The notes: a model not told the origin generated them from the letters alone. A stretch of 64,000 nucleotides of DNA from Pilimelia terevasa (GCF_014647915.1 NZ_BMQC01000018.1:1-64000), one strand, 5' to 3'; positions 8,328-18,551 are shown, numbered from the stretch's first letter. A program made the numbers and translations.

Positions 8328-8424
8328 CTCAAAGAAATCCGGACAACACTAGGGCGCGCCAACTACCAATTTCCGCATACACCTCATTGCATCAACAACT
8401 ACAAGGACTTCCGGAAAGGCGACG
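8324..8424 (+). pseudogene. Decayed duplicate of the integrase 3' end
   Basis: The stretch starting CCCTCAAAGAAATCC at 8326 repeats the integrase coding sequence beginning about 8160 (identical 15-mer, then CGCCAACTACCAA, and AACTACAA nearer the end) with many substitutions and small indels. It corresponds to the region around the LGHANY box and the catalytic Tyr. It has no open frame. This is a relic of a second, related integrase that ended at the same place, so successive elements probably used this site. Confidence 0.7.
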
Positions 8425-8821
8425 ATACTTATACCGAGGTGATCTTGACAAGGAATTGTGTCAAGTGCCCACCGGGCTCGTTCCCCAGGTCAGGAGCCCT
8501 CTCCCGGAAGTGGTGCAGGCGATTCTGCGGGGTCGGGGTCGGTTGTTGAAATCGCCTCACAGAAGATGACTGCCGCAAAGGCAACAAGCCAGTGCGGCGA
8601 ACAGGGCCCCTAGCTGCTTAGCGGCAAACTCGATATAGGTATAAACGATACGCGTCTTCCGAACATGGGTGGGGCGGACGCTCAACTCGGTCCGCCCCAC
8701 CAGCAACTAGCTCCGCAGAATCAAGGGTATGCCTTCAAATTAGAGCTGCGGATTCTGGGCCTAGCGCCTTCGTTGCGATAATTCCATACGTCGTGGGGGT
8801 CTACGACTTCATAATAGACCA
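8425..8821. other. Intergenic region, no gene seen
   Basis: About 400 bases of lower GC than the flanks. It contains a small inverted repeat (CTTGACA at 8444-8450 against TGTCAAG at 8459-8465) and the strong hairpin listed at 8668. No coding signal or RNA gene was recognised on either strand. Confidence 0.5.
8668..8701. terminator. Strong hairpin, likely bidirectional terminator
   Basis: Perfect 12-bp stem (GGTGGGGCGGAC at 8668-8679 against 8690-8701) with a 10-nt loop. It lies between the integrase module (+) and the 3' end of the RHS/immunity operon (-), and could end both transcripts. Confidence 0.75.
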
Positions 8822-9223
8822 TCAACGCCATTCTGCCACATCTATTAGCTCGCCCGTATTCAGGTCGACTATACCGCTCACATCACCGACTGTCGTCGAA
8901 AATACGGCTCGTATCGAATCGTCTGGTTCCAACATCACGAAGTAGAATCCGAGCCTCCAGGATGGTTCGGACCAAATGTTTGGTGGCTTCAGTCGTCTGA
9001 TCTCACAACCGTTACAATCGAACAGCACCGCATTGGACAGCTTAGACCCGTTGGGTGATGAGTCTACAACTACCACCACGTTCGTTGCCGGAGCTAGCAC
9101 CACGGAGGTGGGTGGCTGGTCCAACGAAATTTTGACTATTCTGGAGCCTTCTTTCCATCTGACTACGTTGCTTGTTTCGGACCATCGCAGATCCGATACT
9201 CGCATCATGAAGGTCATCCTCAC
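8822..9223 (-). CDS. Putative immunity protein for the RHS toxin
   Basis: A 133-residue, mainly beta-strand-rich protein without signal peptide or membrane segment. Its GTG start overlaps the RHS stop codon (GTGA), with an in-frame ATG two codons later. The sequence has alternating hydrophobic strands (TSVVLAPATNVVVVVDS, RLGFYFVMLEPD) and ends with GIVDLNTGELIDVAEW. Its GC content is visibly lower than that of its neighbours, as is common for immunity genes. No family recognised; the immunity role is inferred only from its position directly after a polymorphic toxin and its small cytosolic character. Confidence 0.6.
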   Translation of the reverse strand: MRMTFMMRVSDLRWSETSNVVRWKEGSRIVKISLDQPPTSVVLAPATNVVVVVDSSPNGSKLSNAVLFDCNGCEIRRLKPPNIWSEPSWRLGFYFVMLEPDDSIRAVFSTTVGDVSGIVDLNTGELIDVAEWR

Positions 9224-12200
9224 TTGAGTGGGACTCTCGGCCCTACGGGGATTAGTCTCGCTCGGTCGATGAAGTTGATAATTTCGACCTGTCCTCCGCC
9301 TCCCGCTAGCTCCCCCAGCTTAGGGTCCATTTGGCGACCGACCACGCTTTCCTGAATTCTAATGGGCTCGCCCTTAGGAATTCTGTAACGCTGAACCACT
9401 GATACGTCCGGTTTCCAATCCGACCGGATAGCGAGATCATTGCGGGCAAATGATTGACTTGGGATGTTTTGGAATGTGCCAAATCCGCCAGGTTTTGACG
9501 AGGATTGCCCTGCAGAGAGAACCATATTGAATTCCTCTCCGGGCTCAGCGTTGCGCGAAATTATATGGCCAGAGTTCGGCGCTTCACGTTGCGCGGCAGG
9601 AAGGGCCTTTTGGCCTCCCTGTCGTCCTGCATGTCCAGCTTGTTTGCCGCCATTGTCAGCAGCGGCCTTACCGCCGCTTGCCGTGGTTGACTTGTTCGCT
9701 GACTTGCCACCGCCAGCCTCAGCTTTTGCCTTTGCGGCGGGCGCTGGTTTAGGTGCCGCCTTTGGCGCTGGCGCTGCGGGAGGAGTCGTCTTATCCGAGA
9801 CCTTTGCGGCCGACCGGCCGGCATCGGTCGCTTTGTCGGCTTTGTTGACTGCGTTGGCTGCGTCGATGCCCTTGTTGGCCCACTTCGCGCCCTTGATGGC
9901 GGTGGCGGCGTATCCGGCGACTGGGATGGCTGAGGCGAATGATAACGCTGCATTGACCTTGTCGCCTTGGGCGGAGTACCAGGCGCCGTTGGCGATGTCT
10001 CCGACTTCCCCGACGACGGGGACGAGGCCGATGACGTCGAGCGTGCCGTGGCCGATGGCGTTCCAGTTCCAGTTCTGTCCCCACCACATGCCGGTGGGGT
10101 CGGCGAATGAGAAGGGGTTGTTGCGGCCATAGCTGTAGGCGTTGAGTTGCTGTGGGTCGCTGAAGTCCATCAGTGGGTCGGGGGAGATGAATCTGCCGGT
10201 GGCAGGGTCGTACTCCCGGGCGCCGAGGTGGACGAGGTTGAGGTGCTTGTCGTTGGTGCCGCCGATGAAGCCCCGCTCACCGGGCAGCGGCGTGTCCGGT
10301 CCGCGGGTCTCACCGAACGGTTTGGTGCGCTGCCGGGTGAGGTTGAGGTCGTTGGCGTTGACCGCCATTTCGCTGGTGCCGTTTTGCCCGCCGGCCAGGA
10401 ATGAGATTCCCTGTTCGGTGCGGATGGCGACGGTTTGGCCATTGTGGGTGTAGTAGCGGGTGCCGGACACGGTGCCGGTGCGGGTGTCGAGGCGAAGTTC
10501 CTGACCGCCCTGGTAGAGGGTGACGGTTTGGTTCTGTTCGTCGCGGCGGATGAGCCGGTTACCGTCGGCGTCGTAGACGAAGCTGGTGGCCTTGCCGTTC
10601 TTGTCGGTGATCTTCGCTGCGTGGCCTTCGGCGTCCCAGTCGATGGTCTGGGTGCTGTCGCCCACGTTGCGGCGGGTCATGTTGCCGGCCGGGTCGTAAG
10701 CGAATGTCGCTTGGGACTTGCTGCGGCCGTTGTCGGCCGCCGTGGTGATGTCGGCCTTCTCCACCGCGTGGGCGGGGTTCCTACCCGGCCCGAACGGCTG
10801 GTGCGTCCGGGTCACCGTCTCGGTCTGGCTACCGGCGGCGTGGTCGGTCTGGCTAGTGCGGTTCCCGGCCGAGTCGTAGCCGAAGGACTGCCAGTACGCA
10901 GCCGGGCCGCCGAGTACGTCCTTGGTGGGCTTGGTGGCGCACTCCGCCTTGTCCTGCGCCCACGCCTCGGTGAGGCGGCGTAGGTGGTCGTAGGTGAAGC
11001 ACTGGACGTCGGGGTTGGCGCCCTTGGGGGTGTCGGCGATGGACAGGATGTTGCCGGCGGAGTCGTAGCGGTAGTTGGCGACGCTGTCGGCGGTGGGCAC
11101 GAGGTAGCGGTCGACCTGGGCACCGCGCAGCCGGCGGGTGTCGGCTTCGTAGTTGTAGGTCAGCCAGGTGTACTTGGTGCCTTCTTCCACGGCTCCCAGT
11201 TCATATTGGAGCGGCTCGCCGAATTCGGAGTAGACGGATTGGCGAACATAGATGTTCTGGTAGGAGCCATCAGCGCTGGTTACCGAGGGCAGGGCGGACT
11301 TGAGGTCGTAGTTGGTCTTGACGGTCTCGGACTTGAGGCCACCGGCGGCGGGGAGCGAGGTGGTGCGGGAGTTCCCGCTGGCGGTGTAGGTGGCGGCGAA
11401 CTCGTAGGTCTTGCCGAGGGCTCCTTCACCATCGGGGATGGTGATGGTGTTCCTGAGGGGGCGGCCGGCGGCGTCGTAGGCGCTGACTGCGGTGGTGTAG
11501 GCCTTCCCGCCGTGGTGGCGGGTGGCGGAGGTGGGTCGGCCCTTACTGTTGGCGACCGCGGTGTCGTCGTAACGGCGGGTCACTAGTGGGGTGTCGCCTT
11601 CGAGGACGGCGGTGGGCCGGCCAATGCTGTCGTAGCGGTAGGTGAGGGTCCGTTTGCGGGCGTCGGTGGCTTCGATGATCTGGTCGGCGCTGTCGTAGCG
11701 GGTGATGCTGGTGCCGGTGTCAGGGTCGATGGAGGTGGTGCGGCGGCCGCGCAGGTCGTAGCCGAAGGTCCACTGGTGGCCGGTTTGGTCCCGGACGCCG
11801 GTGAGCCGGTCGGCGTGGTCGTAGCTGTAGCGGGTGACGTCGGCGTCCTCCCGCTTCCCGGTCGGCGCCGGGGTGCGGTACTCCCACAGTTCGGTGGTCT
11901 GGCCTTGGGCGTTGGTGAAGGTCGCGATGGCGGTTTCACCGGTGGGCGGGTCAACGACGGCGTGGTCGCCGTGGTGGGAGGTGGTGGTCGTCCATTTCTC
12001 CTGGCCGCGGTACTGGAATGTTTCCTTCGTGGAGCGCCCGGCGCCGTCGAAGGTGGTCACCGTGGTCGCGGCGAGGTTCGCGGCGGCGGAGAACGCCAGG
12101 GTCCCTGCGGGGGGGCCTGCGGCGAGGTAGGGGCCGATCTTGCGGACGGCCAGGCCGCGGGAGTCATAGACGGTGTCGGTGATGACCCGTTTGCCGTGGG

Positions 12201-15200
12201 CGGACTGTTTCTGCTCCTGCCGGGGTCGCAGCATGGCGTCGAACAGCTGGTAGGAGACGTGTTGCTGGTCGCTGGCGGTCAGGGTCTTGGTGATGATTGC
12301 GACTGGTTCGTTGGCTCGAACGAGGTACTGGTACTCGGTGTCCGGGGTGTTCGTGGTGTCACGGCCGGGCAGCCACACGGCGGTGAGGCGGCCGAGCGGG
12401 TCGCGGCGCAGGCTGGTTCGCTGGTTGTTGGCGTCGACGGTGGCGGTCACCTCGCCCCAGGCCGGGTCGACGGTGGAGACGAGGGTGTGGCCGGCCGGGT
12501 TGGTGACCTTCATCCCGGTGACCGGCCCGCCGCTGGCGGGGATGTAGTCGGAGCGGGTAAGTCGCTTCTTGGCGTCGTAGGAGCGGATCACCCGGCCGTA
12601 GGCGTCATAGCGGTTCTCGGTGACGGTCTGGTAGACCGGCTTGCCGGCCTTGTAGTCGGCGACCTCCTCGCTGCGGGTGATGGTGCCGCGGGTGGGGACG
12701 GTGGTGAGGTTGGTGGCGCCGTCATAGAAGGTGCGCACGTCGGAGACGACCTGGTCGGGGCGCTTCACCTCAGCGCCGCAGGCGACCGCGACCGTCTCGA
12801 CTCGGCTGACCAGGGTGATGAGGTTCTTGGCGGTGTTGCGGTTGTAGGTGTAGCGGGTGCATGAGTCATCTTCCGCGGCCGCGCCGGAGTTCTTACCGTC
12901 GCCGCCGGTGTCGCCTTGGTCGTGGGCGTGATCGATCATGCCGTAGGCGTCGTAGTGGTGAGTAATGGCCGTGCGCCGCGACTTCCCACCGTCCAACGCG
13001 GTCCGGGTGACGGTCCGCGCCGGTCCCATCAACGCAGCCTTGTCGGCGCCTTCGGTGGCGGTGGGCTTGGACACCCACGGGGTATGCACCGAGCCGGAGA
13101 CTTCGGTGTCCCCGTTGAAGGTGCGCTGCTCGAACAGGAAGCCCTGCAGCCGGTCGTCGTCATCGACCTCGGTGCCGTCGGAGGCCTTGGCCTTGATTTC
13201 GCCGCGGTCCTTGTCGCCGCTCATCCCGCGCAGGTAGGTCGACGTCTGCTTGAGCGGGGTGGCGTTGGCGTCGCCGGTGACGGTGGTGACGGTGGTGAAG
13301 CCGCGGAACTGGCTCCACGTCTTGTTCTTTTTCTTGGAAAGCTCATTGTCATCGTAATGCCAGGCCGCGCCACCCCCGTACGAGTATGAGGTGACCTTCG
13401 AGCCGGTCTGGTTGGTCGATCCGGCCCGGCCATCCTCGGTGACGCGCTCGATGACGTACTTGTGGAACCAGTCGGCCTTCTCGCCGACCGTGCCCTGCTT
13501 CGACCAGTACGAGGGATGGCACAGGCCGGTGTTGCGCTTGGCGTCTCGCTTGTCACCGAACCGGCACTCGGGCGACTTGTAGGTGATGCCGGTGATGCCG
13601 CCGGACTCGGTCTGGATCGCCGCCAAGCGCGGCTTGCGGTACGGGTAGCGGTCGTCGGTGTCGGAGTCGACCCGGTTGGACAGGAAGATCGGTTCGAACA
13701 CCGTGGGCGGGAGCTTGATCGCATCCTTGCCCGCGCCGCCAATGTGGGTGACCGATTTCAGCCATAGTCCCGCCCCGGAGCCGTCACCGGGATCGGGTAG
13801 CTCCTGCGCCAGCTCCCAGGTGTCGACCAGCCGCTTCTTCCCCGCCTCGAGGACGCTCGTGGTGACCTTGGTCAGTCGCTTGCGGGTGAAGAACGACGGC
13901 GACCACTGGTACTTGCATTCCTTGGCGTCGGCCTTGCAGATCTGGTCGAACGGCACGTCCGGCCACCGCTGGCGGGTCTTGTCCGTCAGGTCCTTCTCCG
14001 CGCAGCCCGTGGCACCGATGCACCGCTCGGCGGTGTCGAACTCAACAACCATTGGCGCAGCGGACTTTAGGTCTGCGCCGGCCCGCTCGCCGTACTCGAT
14101 CCGGCCCAGCCAGCCGCCCCGGTCGTAGCCTACGATCTCCTTGTTGTCCCGGTTGGTGGCATATCGGTTGGACTCGGTGTTCCAGAAGTAGGTGGAGGTG
14201 TTGCCGTTGCCGTCGATGACGTAGTCGAGGTTCCAACGCCAGATCTGGCTGCAGCGGCGGTCGTTGAAGTCGTCGCCCTTGTTGTAACAGGGCTCGCCCT
14301 TATCGTCGCCGAAAACCGGCACCTTCCACGCCGACCGAAGGTTCTCCGGGTCGTTCTTGGCGCGCTTGCCGCGGCCGAAGAAGTAGCGGGTGCCGTCGGT
14401 GGTGGTGACGACGAAGTATTCTTTGTTGTCGTCGCCGTTGAACCCGTCAGTGCGCCGCTGGATACGGGTGCCGTCGTCGGATTTCAACCGCCACTCGTTG
14501 GCCGACTTCTTCACCAGTTCACCGTTACGGCCACCGAACGACATGTTCAGGTGGTCGCCGGCCCAGCACAGGTCGTAGCGCTCCTTGCCCTTGTCGTCGT
14601 GGCCGTCGTCCTTACACGCCTTGTAGGACCGCTCGATGAACCCGACCGACAGGTCCATCCCCTCACCCACCCAGGAGGGCTGGGCGTTGCTGGATCCGGT
14701 CTTGCCGTCCACCGCCGCAGACGAGTACGACAGCGTCAATTGCGGCGACGGGCCGGCCAACGCCGGCGGCACCCGCATCGGGTACTGCCAGGAGAAGCTG
14801 CCCGTGTTCCCGCCCAACTGCCACGACCCGGCCGGCGTCAGGCTCGTCGCCGCGTAGGTGCCGCCGGCGCCGGAACCGCCGGCTGCCATCAGCAGCATCC
14901 GACCCTGCGCCAGACCGGTAGTTGGCTGCACGGCCACCGTGGCGGTCACAGTCCGGGCGTCGGCGTTGTGGCGGACCTCCACATCCTCGCCGCCGGCGCA
15001 GCCGGGTGCCGGGGTGGGGTCGGCGACACAGGCCGGAACCTCGATCATGCCGAGTCGGCTGGCCCAGTCACCGCCGACCGCGTGCGAGAAGCCGTCGTAG
15101 TTGATGTCGACGACGACGTCAGCGGCCTCACCGCCACCGTCAGCGCGGGTGACCTTGAACAACACGCCAGTGACGCCGGCCCGCTCCGACACGTCCTGGC

Positions 15201-15615
15201 CGAGCACCTCCACCCGCACCTTGCCCGGCGGTGCCGCCTGGGCACCCGGCGGCGTCCACACACGAATCGGCAGACCGCCGACGGAGGCTGCGCGCGCCGA
15301 CCGGGCATCCCCGCCGACTGGCACCTCGACGACGCCCGCCGTCGGCCACACCGCGTTGCCGATCTCCCGGCCAGCGATGAAATCCGAATGCTGCGGCCGG
15401 CCCGCCTCCTCCAGGCCCGGCCGCAACGGATCGGGCTTTACCGGGATCGGGGACACGTCCTGGGTCTTTGGGCGGCGCTCCTCGACGTCCGGTCCGGCCG
15501 AGGCCATACCGGCGGGTAACAAGGACGCGCCGAGAACGCCCGCCACGGCCGCGGCGAGCAATCGCCGCGATGCTGACGTTGATTTGCGGGATGTCCGTTG
15601 CAGGTGTCTGCGCAC
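9220..15615 (-). CDS. Secreted RHS-repeat polymorphic toxin
   Basis: A 2131-residue RHS/YD-repeat protein expected to deliver a C-terminal toxin to competing cells. Residues 1-40 are a signal peptide (twin Arg region, LLAAAVAGVLGASLLPAGMASA). The N-terminal third resembles the SpvB-like/beta-barrel segment of actinomycete RHS proteins. YD repeats (YDxxGR type, e.g. YDSAGN, YDADGNRL) run from about 1000 to 1780. The hyperconserved core end is present (ATGRFISPDPL, NAYSYGRNNP, DPTG). After it come a pre-toxin region with a hydrophobic GLVPVVGEVGDIANGAWYS segment, an Ala/Pro/Lys linker, and a final domain of about 110 residues containing RYRIPKGEPIRIQE and GELAGGGGQVEIINF. That end is weakly reminiscent of TNT-like NAD-glycohydrolase or ADP-ribosyl folds, but this is not established. 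Confidence 0.9.
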   Translation of the reverse strand: MRRHLQRTSRKSTSASRRLLAAAVAGVLGASLLPAGMASAGPDVEERRPKTQDVSPIPVKPDPLRPGLEEAGRPQHSDFIAGREIGNAVWPTAGVVEVPVGGDARSARAASVGGLPIRVWTPPGAQAAPPGKVRVEVLGQDVSERAGVTGVLFKVTRADGGGEAADVVVDINYDGFSHAVGGDWASRLGMIEVPACVADPTPAPGCAGGEDVEVRHNADARTVTATVAVQPTTGLAQGRMLLMAAGGSGAGGTYAATSLTPAGSWQLGGNTGSFSWQYPMRVPPALAGPSPQLTLSYSSAAVDGKTGSSNAQPSWVGEGMDLSVGFIERSYKACKDDGHDDKGKERYDLCWAGDHLNMSFGGRNGELVKKSANEWRLKSDDGTRIQRRTDGFNGDDNKEYFVVTTTDGTRYFFGRGKRAKNDPENLRSAWKVPVFGDDKGEPCYNKGDDFNDRRCSQIWRWNLDYVIDGNGNTSTYFWNTESNRYATNRDNKEIVGYDRGGWLGRIEYGERAGADLKSAAPMVVEFDTAERCIGATGCAEKDLTDKTRQRWPDVPFDQICKADAKECKYQWSPSFFTRKRLTKVTTSVLEAGKKRLVDTWELAQELPDPGDGSGAGLWLKSVTHIGGAGKDAIKLPPTVFEPIFLSNRVDSDTDDRYPYRKPRLAAIQTESGGITGITYKSPECRFGDKRDAKRNTGLCHPSYWSKQGTVGEKADWFHKYVIERVTEDGRAGSTNQTGSKVTSYSYGGGAAWHYDDNELSKKKNKTWSQFRGFTTVTTVTGDANATPLKQTSTYLRGMSGDKDRGEIKAKASDGTEVDDDDRLQGFLFEQRTFNGDTEVSGSVHTPWVSKPTATEGADKAALMGPARTVTRTALDGGKSRRTAITHHYDAYGMIDHAHDQGDTGGDGKNSGAAAEDDSCTRYTYNRNTAKNLITLVSRVETVAVACGAEVKRPDQVVSDVRTFYDGATNLTTVPTRGTITRSEEVADYKAGKPVYQTVTENRYDAYGRVIRSYDAKKRLTRSDYIPASGGPVTGMKVTNPAGHTLVSTVDPAWGEVTATVDANNQRTSLRRDPLGRLTAVWLPGRDTTNTPDTEYQYLVRANEPVAIITKTLTASDQQHVSYQLFDAMLRPRQEQKQSAHGKRVITDTVYDSRGLAVRKIGPYLAAGPPAGTLAFSAAANLAATTVTTFDGAGRSTKETFQYRGQEKWTTTTSHHGDHAVVDPPTGETAIATFTNAQGQTTELWEYRTPAPTGKREDADVTRYSYDHADRLTGVRDQTGHQWTFGYDLRGRRTTSIDPDTGTSITRYDSADQIIEATDARKRTLTYRYDSIGRPTAVLEGDTPLVTRRYDDTAVANSKGRPTSATRHHGGKAYTTAVSAYDAAGRPLRNTITIPDGEGALGKTYEFAATYTASGNSRTTSLPAAGGLKSETVKTNYDLKSALPSVTSADGSYQNIYVRQSVYSEFGEPLQYELGAVEEGTKYTWLTYNYEADTRRLRGAQVDRYLVPTADSVANYRYDSAGNILSIADTPKGANPDVQCFTYDHLRRLTEAWAQDKAECATKPTKDVLGGPAAYWQSFGYDSAGNRTSQTDHAAGSQTETVTRTHQPFGPGRNPAHAVEKADITTAADNGRSKSQATFAYDPAGNMTRRNVGDSTQTIDWDAEGHAAKITDKNGKATSFVYDADGNRLIRRDEQNQTVTLYQGGQELRLDTRTGTVSGTRYYTHNGQTVAIRTEQGISFLAGGQNGTSEMAVNANDLNLTRQRTKPFGETRGPDTPLPGERGFIGGTNDKHLNLVHLGAREYDPATGRFISPDPLMDFSDPQQLNAYSYGRNNPFSFADPTGMWWGQNWNWNAIGHGTLDVIGLVPVVGEVGDIANGAWYSAQGDKVNAALSFASAIPVAGYAATAIKGAKWANKGIDAANAVNKADKATDAGRSAAKVSDKTTPPAAPAPKAAPKPAPAAKAKAEAGGGKSANKSTTASGGKAAADNGGKQAGHAGRQGGQKALPAAQREAPNSGHIISRNAEPGEEFNMVLSAGQSSSKPGGFGTFQNIPSQSFARNDLAIRSDWKPDVSVVQRYRIPKGEPIRIQESVVGRQMDPKLGELAGGGGQVEIINFIDRARLIPVGPRVPLK

Positions 15616-15711
15616 AGGGGTGATCCTTCCGCCGCTCCCGAAGCGGCCGTCAAGTGGGAGTTGAGGGGCGGCGACGCGGCCGATCAGTGTCGGCCGCGCG
15701 CCGGTGTGCGG

Positions 15712-18489
15712 TCAGCGAGCCTGGTCGGCGCGGGTGAGCCGTTCCACGTCGCCGCCGGTGAGGACGCCCTGGAAGAGTCGGATGCTGTCGACCGCGCCGG
15801 CCAAGGGGCGGACCTTGTCCCGTTCCCGCCCGACCTGCAGGTCGGCGGAGGCGTTCCAGCTGATCTGCACTTCGGTGTGTTCGGCGACCTGTTCTCCGTT
15901 GACATACAGACGCAGGGTTCGCTCGGTCGGGTTGTACACGCCGGCAAGATGGGTCCAGGTGTCGGTGACCGTGCCGCCGGCCGCGGCTACGGTTTCGGCG
16001 TTCGGTGCGTCGGCGAGGTCGTGACCGAACACCCACCTGCCGCCGCGAGCCCCCAGGAACAGCCCTGACCTGGTCCCCCCGTTCTGGCTGACGATCGTGA
16101 AGTCACGCCGGGTGTCAGTCGCGCGCACCCAGCCTGCGACGCTGAAACCGCCGGTGCTGTCCACCCCTGCGCCGGTGTGGCCGTGGTCGGTGGATCCGTT
16201 GAAGCCCACCGCCCGGTCGTTTGGCCGGTCCGGGTGCGGGCCGGCCACCCACGCCTTCGACGGGTCGACCGTCAGGGTCATTTTCCGCCCCGCCGGGCTG
16301 GCATCCGCCGCGACCGTTCCCTTTCCCTCGTCCATACGGAACACGGCTGCGGCGCACTTGTCGTCGATCGGATTCACGCACCGGCTCTTAGCCTTGATCC
16401 GGTAGCCGCGCGTGCGCTCGGAGGTGTTTCCCGCCTGGTCGACCATGGTCACGTACAGCGTGGACGGACCGAACGCCGACACCGGCACCGTCAGAACCGT
16501 CACCTCGCCGGTACGGGGCAGGCGGTTCATCGGCTGGTCGTTGTTGAACGCCCACCGGTACTCCGCCACATCAGAGTTGCCAGCGTCGGTGAACTGGAAC
16601 TCGCCGACGGTGCCGGCTGGCGCGCCCCACTGGTCTTCCTGAAACTGCGCCGAGGTCACGCTAGGCTCCCCGGACGGTGCGGTCGCGTCCACGGTGAACT
16701 CGCACCACGGCCCCCAACCCGACCACAGCAGGCCGTCCGTGGCGGTCGCGTGCCACCGGTAGCGGCCGTCGGGCAACTCTGCGGTGGGGCTGAACGTGAC
16801 GATGGTGTTGTTGGGTTTCGGTCCAACGTCTTTGCGTTCCACCTCGCTAGCGGTGCCGTCGCTGGCCAGGTGCTCGATCTGGAACGTGGTGGTCAGTTGC
16901 TGCGCAGCTTCGCCCTTGTGTACCGGGTTCGTGATACGCATCGTCGGCCCTCGCGTGTTCAGGTACGCCTGGCCGGCACCGTTCGGGCAGGCGTCGTTGC
17001 TGGTGTCGGTCATCCGCAGCGGGTTCGGCAAGCCGGGCTGGATGTTGAAGGTGATCGACAGGGCGGCGCTGTAGCCATGGAATCGTTTCCAACCACGACC
17101 GGTGGTCATGTTGTCGGTTTCCTTGGTCGCCTTCATCAGGATGCCAGCGGCGGGGTTGGCCGCGGTGAGGGTTTTGGTCACGTAGCTGGTGAGAGCTGCA
17201 CTCCCGAACTCGACCGGCGAGCCTTCCTTCTTGCAGTCCGGGTGCCCGTAGGCAACGGTGCGGTTGGCAAGGTGGTGCCCCAGATTCTTTTTCTCCTTGT
17301 TCCAGGTCGCGCCGCTGACCCGCTTGGAGTTGACCGTCCGGATGTCGACGCGCGTGGCCGGCTTGCATACGAAAGCGTGGGTTTCGAAAGCCCGGAATTT
17401 CACATCCCGTACCGTGCGGTTCTTCCACCGCGCGATCCGGTCGTTGCGCGCGCCGCTGTCGACCCGGAACGCCCAAAGGATTCGACTGACGAAGTTGAGG
17501 CCACCGGCACATGAGCGGACCTTGCCCTTGGCTACCCGGGTGGTGCGGCAGCGCCCGGATCCGAGGCCCTGCTTGTCTCTGGCAGCCTTGTAGTTCTCGT
17601 CGCCATGAAGGGAGGAGACGTAGCTCCAAGTGGCCAGCTTCGCGCCCATCCCGGTGTCGATGATCTGGGGCCGGTCCGCCGACGACCGCGTCTTTGTTGG
17701 ACCGGGCAGCCGCAGGTGGACTACGTCGGCGACAACCTCCAGAGAAGGGGAGGAGGACCGGCGTGTGCCGCCTGCGGCTGGTGAATCAGCGATGACCTGT
17801 GGTGGTCCCTGCTCGACCAGGGCCTGGCCGTCGGGGTCCTCGATCCGCACGCCTTCACTGTCAGGGTCGGCAACGATGCGGTATCCGTCTGAGTCGACCT
17901 TCAGGTCGATGTCGGTTGGCGCCTGGAGACTCTTGGTGACGGTGCGGAAGGCGTAGCCGCCACCTTCGGCGGTCAGTACCACGTCCAGACCTGGCAGGGC
18001 GTCCACGTAGGTCGCTGATGGTCCGCTGATCTGAGGAGCGGGCAGCGCCTTCGGCCAGCGCAGCGAGAACCCGGCGCCGCCGTGCCGGTACTGGACAAGC
18101 GGCTGATCACCGCCCCCGGTGGAGAATTTCACCTCGCCGCCAGCGACGGGCGTCCAGGCCCCGTCACGGGCGGTCAGGGTGTAGTCGACCTCCCGCCAGG
18201 GGCCGTCCACCCCCCGAGCACGCACCGGGTCGGCCGCGACCTCAGCGGTGAACGATCCGTCCGGGTTCGCGGTCACCGTCTCCAATTCGGTGCGCAGCTC
18301 TGGCACCTCCACCGGCTGCTGGCTACTGCGGGCACGGCCGGTTGCTGCCCTCATCGCCTCCTCCGTGGTAGGCCCGCTGGCGCCGGGCGGAGCGGCTGTC
18401 GCCGGCACCCGGACCGCGGCCCAAGAGCCCGCCGCGGTGACCGCGGCGATCAGCGCCGCGGCTGTTCGTCTACCTCGATGTTGTGGCAC
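15712..18489 (-). CDS. Secreted LamG-domain protein
   Basis: A 925-residue exported protein. Residues 1-33 form a signal peptide (AAALIAAVTAAGSWAAVRVP). The middle has a Cys-poor beta-rich domain similar to those seen in actinomycete DNRLRE/RHS-associated proteins, and segments around 540-690 look like fibronectin/Ig-type repeats (YRWHATATDGLLWSGWGPWC). The last 200 residues are a LamG/concanavalin-like jelly roll (DRAVGFNGSTDHGHTGAG, FSVAGWVRATD, WTHLAGVYNPTERTLRLYVN). It lies 96 bases upstream of the RHS gene on the same strand. Such LamG proteins commonly precede RHS toxins in actinomycetes and may anchor or display them. The specific ligand is unknown. Confidence 0.8.
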   Translation of the reverse strand: MPQHRGRRTAAALIAAVTAAGSWAAVRVPATAAPPGASGPTTEEAMRAATGRARSSQQPVEVPELRTELETVTANPDGSFTAEVAADPVRARGVDGPWREVDYTLTARDGAWTPVAGGEVKFSTGGGDQPLVQYRHGGAGFSLRWPKALPAPQISGPSATYVDALPGLDVVLTAEGGGYAFRTVTKSLQAPTDIDLKVDSDGYRIVADPDSEGVRIEDPDGQALVEQGPPQVIADSPAAGGTRRSSSPSLEVVADVVHLRLPGPTKTRSSADRPQIIDTGMGAKLATWSYVSSLHGDENYKAARDKQGLGSGRCRTTRVAKGKVRSCAGGLNFVSRILWAFRVDSGARNDRIARWKNRTVRDVKFRAFETHAFVCKPATRVDIRTVNSKRVSGATWNKEKKNLGHHLANRTVAYGHPDCKKEGSPVEFGSAALTSYVTKTLTAANPAAGILMKATKETDNMTTGRGWKRFHGYSAALSITFNIQPGLPNPLRMTDTSNDACPNGAGQAYLNTRGPTMRITNPVHKGEAAQQLTTTFQIEHLASDGTASEVERKDVGPKPNNTIVTFSPTAELPDGRYRWHATATDGLLWSGWGPWCEFTVDATAPSGEPSVTSAQFQEDQWGAPAGTVGEFQFTDAGNSDVAEYRWAFNNDQPMNRLPRTGEVTVLTVPVSAFGPSTLYVTMVDQAGNTSERTRGYRIKAKSRCVNPIDDKCAAAVFRMDEGKGTVAADASPAGRKMTLTVDPSKAWVAGPHPDRPNDRAVGFNGSTDHGHTGAGVDSTGGFSVAGWVRATDTRRDFTIVSQNGGTRSGLFLGARGGRWVFGHDLADAPNAETVAAAGGTVTDTWTHLAGVYNPTERTLRLYVNGEQVAEHTEVQISWNASADLQVGRERDKVRPLAGAVDSIRLFQGVLTGGDVERLTRADQAR

Positions 18490-18551
18490 GTGGTCCCCAT
18501 CCTCGTGTGGCTGCCCACCGGTTGGCGGGCTGACATTGCCGAAGGTTGCGA

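Noticed and set aside
11776-12864. 362-residue open frame on + strand inside the RHS gene
   Set aside because: Val/Gly-rich antisense shadow of the RHS repeats; no motif and no start signal.
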